A stretch of 64,000 nucleotides of DNA from Nonomuraea roseoviolacea subsp. carminata (GTDB lineage: Bacteria; Actinomycetota; Actinomycetes; Streptosporangiales; Streptosporangiaceae). Shown here piece after piece: positions 23,669-32,093 of the stretch. Where the stretch lies: contig NZ_JAMZEC010000001.1 in the NCBI RefSeq assembly GCF_024172185.1, forward strand, positions 1,240,001 through 1,304,000, given 5' to 3'. Position numbers and translations under genes: made by a program. The notes under the pieces are model-generated. The model was given only the letters and a program-made list of their open reading frames with translations, was not told the DNA's origin and did no database searches. The stretch's first letter is position 1. Every line of letters starts with the position of its first letter.

Positions 23669-24967
23669 ATGCGGTGCGATCCCCGGTTCTCGCGAGTGCG
23701 CGAGGTGTTCGAGCGGCATCTGGCGGACGGGGAGGAGCTGGGCGCCGCGTTCGCGGTGTTCCTGGACGGCGAGCCGGTGGTGGACCTGTGGGGCGGCGTG
23801 GCCGACCGCCACAGCGGGCGCCCCTGGGCCGAGGACACGCCCGCCTTCGCGTACTCCTGCACGAAGGCCGTCACCGCGACCGTCCTGCTCCAGCTCGCCG
23901 AACGGGGGCTGGTGGACGTGTCGGCGCCGGTCGCGGACGTGTGGCCGGAGTTCGCGGCCGAGGGCAAGGGGGGCGTCACCGTCGAGCACCTGCTGACGCA
24001 CGCGGCCGGGCTGCCGGTGGTGGAGGACCCGGTGCCGGTGGAGGAGTTCGGCGACCACGCGGCCATCGCGGCCCGCCTCGCCGGGCAGCGCCCGCTGTGG
24101 GAGCCCGGCACCGCCCACGGTTACCACGCTCTGTCGTACGGGTTCCTGGTGGGCGAGGTGGTGCGGCGGGTGACCGGCAAGACGGTGGGCGAGCTGGTCG
24201 CGGCCGAGATCGCGGGGCCGCTCGGGCTGGACCTGTGGGTGGGCGCGCCCGACCCGGTGATCGCCCGCGCCGCCCGCCTGACCGCCGCCACCGGTACGCC
24301 GGAGGGACGGCGGGACGCGCCGGCCACCGACCCGGCACCGCGACCGGCGGCTCCCGCCACGGACCCGCCGGTCACCGGCACCGACTCGTCGGTCACGGAC
24401 ACGGGCGCGCCGGTCGTCGGCACGGCCAGTGGTGAGGGCAACGGTGAGGGCAACGGTGAGGGCAACGGCGATGGCGGCGCGTTCGGCCTGATGGCCAGGG
24501 CCGTGCGCGATCCGGACAGCCTCATGAACCGGGCCCTCGGCAACCCCTCCATGCAGCGGCTGAAGGGCGGCGCCAACCACCCCGCCGTCATGCGCGCCGG
24601 CTGGCCCGCCGCCGGCGTCGTCACCACGGCCCGCGCCCTGGCCGGCTTCTACCGGTCGCTGCTCGCGGGCGACGTCCTGCGCCCCGGGACCCTCCACGAC
24701 GCGCTCCGCCCCCGGGTCTCCGGGCCCGACCGGGTCCTGTACGTGGACAGCTCCTTCGGCCTCGGCTACATGCGCCCGGCGATGACGTTCTTCGTCCCGT
24801 CGGCCACCGCGTTCGGCCACACGGGGCTCGGCGGTTTCCTCGGCCTCGGCGACCCCGAGCACGGCCTGGCCGTCGGCTACGTCATGAACCGCATGGCCGG
24901 CGCCGTCTCCGGCAGCCTGCGCGCGTACCGGCTCACCGAGGCCGTCTACCAGTCCCTCCGACCGTAG
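23669..24967 (+). CDS. Serine hydrolase, class C beta-lactamase/EstB-like
   Basis: A 432-residue family VIII esterase or penicillin-binding-like hydrolase. The SxxK nucleophile motif is S63-C-T-K66, the YxN-equivalent Tyr is Y152 in GYHALSYG, and the late HTG motif is GHTGLGG. Between about residues 210 and 262 is an inserted Pro/Thr/Gly-rich linker ending in GEGNGEGNGEGNGDGG, encoded by a 12-bp tandem repeat (about 24432-24468), absent from typical members. No signal peptide is seen, so the enzyme is probably cytoplasmic and an esterase or lactonase rather than a beta-lactamase. GGAGG precedes the ATG. Divergent from the cyclase-family gene. Confidence 0.8.
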   Translation: MRCDPRFSRVREVFERHLADGEELGAAFAVFLDGEPVVDLWGGVADRHSGRPWAEDTPAFAYSCTKAVTATVLLQLAERGLVDVSAPVADVWPEFAAEGKGGVTVEHLLTHAAGLPVVEDPVPVEEFGDHAAIAARLAGQRPLWEPGTAHGYHALSYGFLVGEVVRRVTGKTVGELVAAEIAGPLGLDLWVGAPDPVIARAARLTAATGTPEGRRDAPATDPAPRPAAPATDPPVTGTDSSVTDTGAPVVGTASGEGNGEGNGEGNGDGGAFGLMARAVRDPDSLMNRALGNPSMQRLKGGANHPAVMRAGWPAAGVVTTARALAGFYRSLLAGDVLRPGTLHDALRPRVSGPDRVLYVDSSFGLGYMRPAMTFFVPSATAFGHTGLGGFLGLGDPEHGLAVGYVMNRMAGAVSGSLRAYRLTEAVYQSLRP

Positions 24968-25014
24968 CCTCCCCGCCCTCGCCACCCTCGCCGCCATCGC
25001 GTCGTCCGGCGAGG

Positions 25015-25764
25015 TCACTGCATGGTGACCCCGCCGCTCACCGACAGGGTCTGGCCGGTGATGTAGGCGGCGCGGTCGGTGCACAGGTAGGCGACGAGGC
25101 CGGCCACGTCGGCGGGCGTGCCGAGGCGGCGCAGCGGGATGCCCCGGGAGATCTTCTCGACCAGCCCCGGCTCGGCGGCGGACACGCGGCGCAGCATCGG
25201 GGTGTCCGTGGGGCCGGGGCAGACCACGTTGGAGGTGACGTACGCCCGGGCCGCCTCCCTGGCGAGGGTCTTGGCCAGCCCGAACAGTCCCGCCTTGGTC
25301 GCCGCGTACGCGCCCTCGCCGCCCGAGCCGGCCCGCGCCCCGTCGGAGGAGACGAACACCAGCCGGCCCCAGCCGCGCGCGGTCATCCCGGGCAGGAGGA
25401 GCTTGGTCATGAGCATGGGGCCGCGCAGGTTCACCAGCCACATGAGGTCCCAGCCCGCCGGGTCGCTCTCGGCGAACGGCTCGACGATCGACAGGCCGGC
25501 GTTGTGGACGACGATGTCCGGCTCCAGGCCCCGTTCGCCGAGCTCGTGGCAGAACCGCTCCACCGACTCGGGCGCGGAGAGGTCCACGGCCAGCGGGACG
25601 GCGCCGGCCAGCCCGGCGGCGACCGCGTCGGCGCCGTCCGCGTCCACGTCGGCGACGACCACGCGGGCGCCCAAGGCGGTCAGGTCGGCGGCGATGGCGG
25701 AGCCGATGGCGCCCGCCGCGCCGGTCACCACGGCGGTCCGCCCGTCCAGCCGCAACCCCTCCAT
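25015..25764 (-). CDS. SDR-family oxidoreductase
   Basis: A 249-residue classical short-chain dehydrogenase. TGAAGAIGSAIA is the NAD(P) motif, D37-type VVVADVDADG suggests NAD preference, HNAGLS is the central motif, SSDGARAGSGGEG leads to the catalytic AYAATKAG (YxxxK), and it ends GQTLSVSGGVTMQ. The ATG at 25764 follows GAGAGAGGG; an upstream ATG at 25800 is possible. It follows the isochorismatase-like gene in the same direction, across 128 bp containing 17-bp repeats, and may belong to the unit governed by operator site D. Substrate is probably a hydroxyacyl-CoA or cyclic alcohol. Confidence 0.8.
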   Translation of the reverse strand: MEGLRLDGRTAVVTGAAGAIGSAIAADLTALGARVVVADVDADGADAVAAGLAGAVPLAVDLSAPESVERFCHELGERGLEPDIVVHNAGLSIVEPFAESDPAGWDLMWLVNLRGPMLMTKLLLPGMTARGWGRLVFVSSDGARAGSGGEGAYAATKAGLFGLAKTLAREAARAYVTSNVVCPGPTDTPMLRRVSAAEPGLVEKISRGIPLRRLGTPADVAGLVAYLCTDRAAYITGQTLSVSGGVTMQ

Positions 25765-25818
25765 CGTCACAGCCCTCTCTCCCTCGTCACGAACCTCCAC
25801 GCCACAGGCCCCTCCTGA

Positions 25819-25869
25819 TCACGGGTCCCACCTCGTCGTGGGTCCCACCTCGTCACGGGTCTCACCCCG
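25819..25869. repeat. 17-bp tandem repeat, three copies
   Basis: Units TCACGGGTCCCACCTCG, TCGTGGGTCCCACCTCG and TCACGGGTCTCACCCCG follow one another between two minus-strand genes. Copies differ at 2-3 positions. It could be slippage debris or a binding array; nothing else is seen in this gap. Confidence 0.7.
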
Positions 25870-25892
25870 GCCCTCGCGGGCTCTCTCCCCCG

Positions 25893-26534
25893 TCACCCGG
25901 CGGTGCGGGGCGTGCGGTGCGGACGGTCCTCCCACCGCTCCCCCTCCTTCCAGCGCTCCACCAGGCGGGACGTCGTCACGCGGGTCGCGAGGAGGCTGAC
26001 CGTGTGCTTGAGCACGGCCCGCGCGTACTCCTCCGGGATCCCGGCGACCGCGTCCGTGACCACCGTGACCCGGTAGCCGCGGTTCACCGCCTCCAGCGCC
26101 AGCCCCGGGATGCCCAGGTTCAGCGACACGCCCACGGCGACCACCGACGAGACCCCCAGCGAGCGCAGCGTCATGTCCAGGGACGTGCCGGTGAACGGCG
26201 AGAAGCCGTGGTACCGCCGGCTCTCCAGGTCGGCGGGGTCGCGCAGCTCGGGCAGCACCTCGACGGCCGGCGTGCCCTCCAGCATGTGGGCGGGGTCGTC
26301 GAGCAGCGACACGATGAACGGGCAGTTGCGGGTGTGGGAGCCGGCCCGGTCGGCGCGGAAGGCGGCGGTGCAGTGGACGACGGGGATCCCGGCGGCCCGG
26401 GCGGCGTCGAGGACGGTCGCCGCGTTGGGGACGACGTCGCGGACCCGGCACGCCGTCACAAGGTCCGGAAATTTCGTGAGATCGCCGATGACGCCCCGCT
26501 GCATCTCCATGACGAGCACCGCCTCGCGGTTCAC
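25893..26534 (-). CDS. Isochorismatase-like protein lacking the catalytic cysteine
   Basis: A 213-residue cysteine-hydrolase-fold protein. It starts VNREAVLVMEMQRGVIGDLT, where the usual catalytic Asp of the VIDMQ motif is Glu, and has GIPVVHCTAAFRAD and GFSPFTGTSLDMTLRSLG. The nucleophile region, normally GxATNxCV, reads VGVSLNLGIPGLALEAVNRGY, so no Cys is present at the nucleophile. Isochorismatase itself also lacks it, but the change suggests altered chemistry. GTG start with GGAGGCCAG upstream. It lies immediately after operator site D and upstream of the SDR gene. Confidence 0.78.
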   Translation of the reverse strand: MNREAVLVMEMQRGVIGDLTKFPDLVTACRVRDVVPNAATVLDAARAAGIPVVHCTAAFRADRAGSHTRNCPFIVSLLDDPAHMLEGTPAVEVLPELRDPADLESRRYHGFSPFTGTSLDMTLRSLGVSSVVAVGVSLNLGIPGLALEAVNRGYRVTVVTDAVAGIPEEYARAVLKHTVSLLATRVTTSRLVERWKEGERWEDRPHRTPRTAG

Positions 26535-26549
26535 CTGGCCTCCAATTAG

Positions 26550-26565
26550 CCGAGCGCTTGCTTGG
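26550..26565. promoter_or_regulatory. Operator-like palindrome, site D
   Basis: CCGAGCGCTTGCTTGG matches CCAAGCG-NN-CGCTTGG at 12 of 14 positions. It lies 15 bp before the GTG of the isochorismatase-like gene and shares AGCGCTTGCT with site A. Confidence 0.5.
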
Positions 26566-26783
26566 GAGCGTGTCAAGCGTACACGAGCCACCCCCGCCGC
26601 CCCGAGTGACACCAGCGCAACCTTGGGCGAAATATCGCCAGTCGTGACAACCCGCACCCCGGATGAGACCGTCGAACCCGTAAGACCGGAGCAGCCGGAA
26701 AGGCCCGGAGCCGCCCGAAAAGGCGCGAGCACGCTCACGCGACGGCGGCGGGCCCGGGACGGCTCACGTGATGGGGGTTGAAC

Positions 26784-28760
26784 GTGGTCCCTGGGTACCG
26801 GGAAGTGCGCCAGCTCGGCGCCGGTCACACCGGTCGCGTGTTCCTCGCCACCTACGAGACCACCGGCGCCTACGTGGCGATCAAGTACCTGAACGCCACC
26901 CTGCGCAGGGACGCCGAGTTCATGGAGCGCTTCCGGGCCGACGCCGCGTCCCTCGTCGAGATCGACGACCCCCACGTGGTCCGGCTGCACGAGTACGTCG
27001 AGACGCCCGGCCGGGCGGCCCTGGTGATGGAGCTGGTCGACGGCGTCTCGCTGCGCGCCCTGCTGACCGAGCACGGCCACGCGAGCCCGGAGGCCGCGCT
27101 GGTCGTGCTCAAGGGCACCCTGCTGGCCCTCGCGGCGGCGCACGAGCGCGGGGTGGCGCACCGGGACGTCAAGCCGGAGAACGTCCTCGTCCAGGCCGAC
27201 GGCACGGCCAAGCTGGGCGACTTCGGCGTCGTGGTCCACGCCGAGGAGCCGGGCGTGCCCGCCGGGAGCCCGCCGTACATGGCGCCGGAGCTCTGGACAC
27301 GCGGCGCCGCCGGGCCGCCCGCCGACCTGTACGCGGCGGCGTGCCTGCTGTTCGAGACCGTGAAGGGACGACCGCCGTTCCGGACCGGCGGCGTGACGGA
27401 GCTGCGCGGTGTGGCGGAGCCCGGCGGCGTGGCGGGGCCGGGCGGCGTGGCGGGGCCGGGCGGTGTGGCGGCGCTGCGCGGGCTGCACCTGGAGGAGCCG
27501 GTGCCGCTGGAGGTCGTGCCGGACGCGCTGCGCGGCCTGCTGCGGCGCGGTCTGGCCAAGGACCCGGCCGAGAGGTACGCGTCGGCGCGGCGGTTCGCGG
27601 CCGAGCTGGAGCAGGACGCGGTCGCGGGCTACGGCCCGGACTGGGAGCAGCGGGGCCGCCGCCACCTCGCGGAACTGGCCACGCTGCTGGCGCTCCGTTT
27701 CCCGCTGGCCCCCTCCGGCGCCGCCACCGGGTCCCGCACATCGCTGCGGGACCGGCTGCTCCGCGACCGGCTGCTGAGGGTGCCGAAGCTGCCGCCCCAC
27801 CTGTGGATCGCGGGCGCGGCCGTGACCGCCATGGCCGTCGCGATCGTGGTGTCGGGCGGCCGGCTGGACCGCGATCCGGGCACGGTGCTGATGCCTCAGC
27901 CGCAGGAACCGGGACGGTCCGCCGCCGGCGACCCCACGAACCCGCGACGATCCACGACCGGGGACCCCGCGAACCCGCGACGGTCCACGACCGGGGACCC
28001 CACGGACCCGGCGCGCCCGGGCGCGACCGCCACGCGCGGCCCGGCCGCGCCCGCCTCCTCGCGCCCGGCCACGTCGGGTCCCGTCGCGCCCGTCCCGGCC
28101 TCCTCGAAGCCCGTCCCCTCCGGGTGGGTCTCCTCGGGGCCGCCCGCGCCGACCTCGTCGTCCGCCGTCACCGCGCCGACGGGCCGCCAAGGGGCGGGTT
28201 CGCCGGTGGTCCGCTCCGCCGGCATCGTGCGGTGGAGCGGGTCGGCGGGATCGGTTCGGGTCTCGGCCGACGGCACGGGGCCCGTACGGCTGCGCATCGC
28301 GTACACGCGGCGCGACGGGGACGGGCCGGCCCGTACGATCGCCCGGGAGACGCGCACGCTGACCGGCGGCACCGTGTACACCAGCGGGGTGCTGCGCGAC
28401 CTCGGCGACGTGCCGTGCGGCACGCGGGCGCACTTCGGCCTCATGGTGGCGACCGAGCCCGCGGCCGACAACGGGCCGCAGATCAGCGAGGTGGAGGTGG
28501 ACGGCGGCCCCTGCCTGTCGCCGACGCCCACCCCGCCCGCCACGACGGGAGCTCCGACGCCGACATCCGGCCCGGCCGCCGCGCCGCCGAGCCCGCACGT
28601 CGGCGTCCGCACGGAGCCGGACGTCGGCGTCCCGGCGGAGCCGGACGGCCTCGTCACCGAGGACGCGGGCCGCCCAGCCGAGCCACCCCGCCCCCTCACC
28701 GACGAGCCCGCCGAGCCGGACGGGCCCGGCGACCTGGGCGACCCCGGTGACTTCACCTAG
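26784..28760 (+). CDS. Transmembrane serine/threonine protein kinase
   Basis: A 658-residue PknB-type receptor kinase. Gly-rich loop LGAGHTGRV (11-19), ATP Lys K34 (VAIKYL), catalytic HRDVKPEN (D128) and DFG (146-148) are intact; the activation loop (VVVHAEEPGVPAG) has no Thr. Within the C-lobe is a GGVAGP repeat (about 213-229). A single transmembrane helix at about 340-357 leads to a Pro/Thr/Arg-rich stalk with the repeat RRSTTGDP and an external beta-rich domain (about 455-555). The GTG follows GGGGG at 6 nt; a TTG two codons earlier is possible. The stop codon lies inside a 78-bp tandem duplication. Ligand and targets are unknown; neighbours give no clue. Confidence 0.85.
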   Translation: MVPGYREVRQLGAGHTGRVFLATYETTGAYVAIKYLNATLRRDAEFMERFRADAASLVEIDDPHVVRLHEYVETPGRAALVMELVDGVSLRALLTEHGHASPEAALVVLKGTLLALAAAHERGVAHRDVKPENVLVQADGTAKLGDFGVVVHAEEPGVPAGSPPYMAPELWTRGAAGPPADLYAAACLLFETVKGRPPFRTGGVTELRGVAEPGGVAGPGGVAGPGGVAALRGLHLEEPVPLEVVPDALRGLLRRGLAKDPAERYASARRFAAELEQDAVAGYGPDWEQRGRRHLAELATLLALRFPLAPSGAATGSRTSLRDRLLRDRLLRVPKLPPHLWIAGAAVTAMAVAIVVSGGRLDRDPGTVLMPQPQEPGRSAAGDPTNPRRSTTGDPANPRRSTTGDPTDPARPGATATRGPAAPASSRPATSGPVAPVPASSKPVPSGWVSSGPPAPTSSSAVTAPTGRQGAGSPVVRSAGIVRWSGSAGSVRVSADGTGPVRLRIAYTRRDGDGPARTIARETRTLTGGTVYTSGVLRDLGDVPCGTRAHFGLMVATEPAADNGPQISEVEVDGGPCLSPTPTPPATTGAPTPTSGPAAAPPSPHVGVRTEPDVGVPAEPDGLVTEDAGRPAEPPRPLTDEPAEPDGPGDLGDPGDFT

Positions 28761-28783
28761 CCACCCCGCCCCCTCACCGACGA
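28681..28783. repeat. 78-bp tandem duplication spanning the kinase stop codon
   Basis: 25 identical bases at 28681-28705 recur at 28759-28783, followed by diverging copies both ending GGCGACTTCACC. The frame is kept in the second copy; the codon GAG just before CCACCCCGC in copy one is the stop TAG in copy two. The gap after it (28761-28984) otherwise holds only a small CCCC/GGGG stem near 28971-28980 that might terminate the minus-strand operon. Confidence 0.7.
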
Positions 28784-28984
28784 ACCCTCCGGTTCTTCCG
28801 AACCCGACGTTCCCGGCGACTTCACCCGACCGACCAGCCTCCTGACCGGCGACTCCGCCGGCGTCGAGGGCTCCTCTCCGGCGATCCACCCGTCCTGGAG
28901 CCCCCGCCCGTCCCGCGCGAGGTGCGCGTGCTCCCGATCAGGCGAGGACAGGACGGTCGAAGAAGGGAGCCCCCGAGGGGTCGC

Positions 28985-30523
28985 CTACGCCGGCACGTGG
29001 ACGCCGTCGACCGTGCGGGGAACGCCCAGCGGGTTGGCTTCGCGCAGCTCCGGCGGAAGCAGGGCGTCCGGGGTGTTCTGGAAGCAGACCGGCCGCAGCC
29101 AGCGCTCGATCGCGGTGCTGCCCACCGACGTGGAGGCGCTGGTCGAGGCCGGGTAGGGGCCGCCGTGCTGCATGGCCGGGGCGACCGTCACGCCCGTGGG
29201 CCAGCCGTCCACGACGACGCGCCCGGCCAGCCCGCTCAACCTGGCCACCAGGTGGGCCGCGTCCCCGTCCTCGCCCTCGTCCGCCGCGAGGTGCGCGGTG
29301 GCCGTGAGGTTGCCGGGCAGGGCGTCCAGCACCGCGTCACGCTCCTCGGCCGAGCCGTAGCGGGCCAGGACGGTGACCGGCCCGAAGCACTCCTCCAGCA
29401 GCTCCTCGTGCTCCCCGCCGCCGGCGAGCAGCGCCGCGCCCACGGTCAGCATGCCGGGCCGCACCGCGAGCGGCGCCTCCCCGTCGCCGTCCGCCTCGCC
29501 GGCCGCCAGGACCTCCCGTACGCCGGGCAGCGCGGCCCGCTCGCGGACCCCGGCCAGGAACGCCTCCCGCATGCGCGGGTCGAGCAGCGGACCGGAAGGC
29601 ACCGCGGCCGACACGGCGGCCTCGACGACGGCGTCGCCCGCCGGGCCCTCGGGGAGGAGCACGAGGCCGGGCTTGACGCAGAACTGGCCGAACCCCAGGG
29701 TGTAGGCGGCGGCCAGGCCCGCCCCGATCTCCGCGGCCCGTGTCTCGGCCGCGCGCTCCGTCACCACCACCGGGTTGAGGCTGCCCAGCTCGCCGTGGAA
29801 CGGGATCGGCCGGGGCCGCGAGCAGGCGATGTCGTACAGGGCCCGGCCGCCGCGCACCGACCCGGTGAAGCCCACCGCCGCCGTCAGCGGGTGGCGTACC
29901 AGCTCGGGCCCGGCGTCGAAGCCGTGGACCAGGCCCACCACGTCCTCCGGCAGCCCGGCCTTGACCGCCGCCGCGCGCAGGAGCCGGGCGCACAGGACGC
30001 TGGTGGCCGGATGGTCCGGGTGCGCCTTGACCACGACGGGGCAGCCCGCGGCCAGCGCGCTCGCGGTGTCGCCGCCGGGCACGCTGAAGGCCAGCGGGAA
30101 GTTGCTCGCGGCGAAGACCGCGACCACGCCCAGCGGCACCTTGTAGCGCCGCAGGTCGGGCCTGGGCGCGGGCTTGGCGTCCGGGTCGGCGTGGTCGATG
30201 ATCACGTCGAGGTGGGCGCCGGACTCGGCCACGTCCGCGAAGGCACGCAACTGGTAGCAGGTGCGCGCGAGCTCGCCGGTCAGGCGCGGACGGCCGAGCG
30301 CGGACTCCGCGTCGGCGGTCGCGACGATCTCCTCGGCGGCGTCCTCCAGGAGCGCGGCGGCGGTGCGGAGCAGGGCGGCGCGCGCGGCGCGGTCCGCGAG
30401 GGCCTCCGTCGCGGCGGCCGCCGCGCGCACCGCCCGGTCGACGTCCTGGGGTGTCGACTCCGTCGCGACGCGCTCGCGGGGCTCCCCGGTACGCGGGTCC
30501 ACGCTCAGCACGGCGTTGGCCAT
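28985..30523 (-). CDS. Alpha-ketoglutaric semialdehyde dehydrogenase
   Basis: A 512-residue aldehyde dehydrogenase of the 2,5-dioxovalerate group. Catalytic C282 sits in GFGQFCVKPGL, the form typical of this subfamily, and the general base E245 in FHGELGSLNP; VFAASNFPLAFSVPGGDTASALAAGCPVVVKAHP is the cofactor region. The enzyme oxidises 2,5-dioxopentanoate to 2-oxoglutarate with NAD(P), the last step of trans-4-hydroxyproline, arabinose or glucarate breakdown. It is the last gene of the fifteen-gene unit whose other enzymes form the hydroxyproline route, so that pathway is the natural assignment; it could also serve oxidative L-arabinose use. GAGGACGAG ribosome binding site. Confidence 0.88.
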   Translation of the reverse strand: MANAVLSVDPRTGEPRERVATESTPQDVDRAVRAAAAATEALADRAARAALLRTAAALLEDAAEEIVATADAESALGRPRLTGELARTCYQLRAFADVAESGAHLDVIIDHADPDAKPAPRPDLRRYKVPLGVVAVFAASNFPLAFSVPGGDTASALAAGCPVVVKAHPDHPATSVLCARLLRAAAVKAGLPEDVVGLVHGFDAGPELVRHPLTAAVGFTGSVRGGRALYDIACSRPRPIPFHGELGSLNPVVVTERAAETRAAEIGAGLAAAYTLGFGQFCVKPGLVLLPEGPAGDAVVEAAVSAAVPSGPLLDPRMREAFLAGVRERAALPGVREVLAAGEADGDGEAPLAVRPGMLTVGAALLAGGGEHEELLEECFGPVTVLARYGSAEERDAVLDALPGNLTATAHLAADEGEDGDAAHLVARLSGLAGRVVVDGWPTGVTVAPAMQHGGPYPASTSASTSVGSTAIERWLRPVCFQNTPDALLPPELREANPLGVPRTVDGVHVPA

Positions 30524-30557
30524 CTCGTCCTCTTTCCTGGTCTGTCGTGTCGCTGTG

Positions 30558-32093
30558 TCACTGATCGGGTGAGAGGTGTGAGCGGTCGAGCGCGGCCAGC
30601 TCGCCCAGGGTCACCGGGGCCGCCAGGCTGCGGCTGGACAGCGGGCGCAGGTCCTCGGCGGTGGTCTCGCGGCGGTTCAGGCAGGCCGCGATGCCCGCGG
30701 TGGCGAAGCCGCACACCCGTCCCTGGCACCAGCCCATGCCCGGCCTGGCCAGCATCTTCAGGGTGCGCGGGTCGTGGGCGCCGAGCTCGTCGTGCGCCCG
30801 GCGGAGGTCGCCGTAGGAGACCTCCTCGCACCGGCAGACGAGCGTGCGCTCCTCCAGCCATTCCGTCCAGGCGCCCGGCACGGGGTACGTCCGGTGCATG
30901 GCCGCCGCGAACCGGCGTCCGCGGCCGATCGCCGCCCGCAGCCGGCCCATCAGGCCCGGTACGGCCGGGCGGCCGAGCGAGCGCGCGAGGGCGAGGGCGC
31001 TGAGGCGGCCCTCCTGCGTGGCCAGGACGGCGCCGCCCACCCCGGTCGCCTCCCCGGCGACGTACACGCCTTCGACGCTGCTGCGCTGGAAGCCGTCCAC
31101 GGCCACGACGAGGGAGCCGTCGACGTCCTTCCTGGTGTCGGCGCCGAGCATGAGCGCGAGTTCGAGCGACGGGGTGAAGCCCCAGCCGAGGGCGACGAGG
31201 TCGGCCGCGATCTCCTTGACCGGTCCGGCCGGGCGGCCGTCCCGGTCGACGCGGCTGATCCGCACCGCCTCGACCCTGTCCTGGCCGAGGATCCGGGTGA
31301 CCACGGTCCTGGTGCGGTACGGGATGCGATGGCGGGCCATCAGCGCCGCGTACTGCGCCGCCTCGACGGCCTTGCCCGGGACGGAGGCGGCCCCCACAGG
31401 GTCGCGCAGCCAGCCGAGCGTGCCGTTGGCCTCGGCGACGGCCTCGACGGACGCCCCGGCCCGCGCGAGGCCGGTGGCGACCGGCAGCAGGAACGGCCCG
31501 GTGCCGGCGACCACGGCGCGCCTGCCCGCGAGCACGCGATGACCCTTGAGCAGGGCCTGCACTCCCCCGGCGGTCATCACGCCGGGCAGGTCCCAGCCGG
31601 GCACGGGCAGTTGCCGGTCGTACCCGCCGGTGCAGAGGATCAGCGCCCGGGCCGTGATCTCCCCGGCCGCGTCCGGCGCGGAGCCGCCCGAGGCCGAGGA
31701 GGTCGCGAAGGTCTTCGAGGATTCACCCGCGCCGGAGGCCGAGGTGGTCTCCGGGGTTTCACCCGCGCCGGAGGGCGTGGTGCGGAGGGTGAACGTGCCG
31801 GACTCGTCCCGGGTGACCAGGTAGACCTGGCGGCCGGGCAGGTAGCGGATGCGGCCGGCTGCGCGAGCCGCGCGCAGGCGCTCGCGGAGCCCGGCGAACA
31901 CCGGCCAGCCGTGGTGGCCGGCCCGGTCGTCCGGCCGGGCGTGCCGCTCGTCGTAGTGCCGCCAGTACTGGCCGCCGGGCTGTGCGGCGCCGTCCACCAG
32001 CGCCACCTGGAGCCCGGCCTCGGCCGCCTCGACGGCGGCGGCCAGACCCGCCGGACCGGCGCCGACCACGGCGACGTCATGCGTCTGCGCCAC
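30558..32093 (-). CDS. D-hydroxyproline dehydrogenase, NAD(P)/FAD subunit with [2Fe-2S] domain
   Basis: A 511-residue flavoprotein (HcnB/OoxA type). The N-terminal FAD motif is VAVVGAGPAGLAAAVEAAEAG; a second Rossmann region follows (ALILCTGGYDRQLPVPGW, RRAVVAGTGPFLLPVATGLARAG). The C-terminal 90 residues are a BFD-like [2Fe-2S] domain with four cysteines (LVCRCEEVSYGDL, GMGWCQGRVCGFATA). The GTG at 32093 follows the strong AAGGAGGTGACC and overlaps the small ferredoxin-like gene by 17 bp. With the two genes before it, it forms a three-subunit dehydrogenase that oxidises cis-4-hydroxy-D-proline. About residues 127-158 form a Ser/Thr/Gly-rich insertion containing two SGAGE copies. Confidence 0.84.
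   Translation of the reverse strand: MAQTHDVAVVGAGPAGLAAAVEAAEAGLQVALVDGAAQPGGQYWRHYDERHARPDDRAGHHGWPVFAGLRERLRAARAAGRIRYLPGRQVYLVTRDESGTFTLRTTPSGAGETPETTSASGAGESSKTFATSSASGGSAPDAAGEITARALILCTGGYDRQLPVPGWDLPGVMTAGGVQALLKGHRVLAGRRAVVAGTGPFLLPVATGLARAGASVEAVAEANGTLGWLRDPVGAASVPGKAVEAAQYAALMARHRIPYRTRTVVTRILGQDRVEAVRISRVDRDGRPAGPVKEIAADLVALGWGFTPSLELALMLGADTRKDVDGSLVVAVDGFQRSSVEGVYVAGEATGVGGAVLATQEGRLSALALARSLGRPAVPGLMGRLRAAIGRGRRFAAAMHRTYPVPGAWTEWLEERTLVCRCEEVSYGDLRRAHDELGAHDPRTLKMLARPGMGWCQGRVCGFATAGIAACLNRRETTAEDLRPLSSRSLAAPVTLGELAALDRSHLSPDQ

Noticed and set aside
19561..26534. Natural-product (NRPS/PKS) cluster suggested by ligase, LLM oxidoreductase and cyclase names
   Set aside because: No carrier protein, condensation, ketosynthase or terpene synthase domain is present; genes fit catabolism better.
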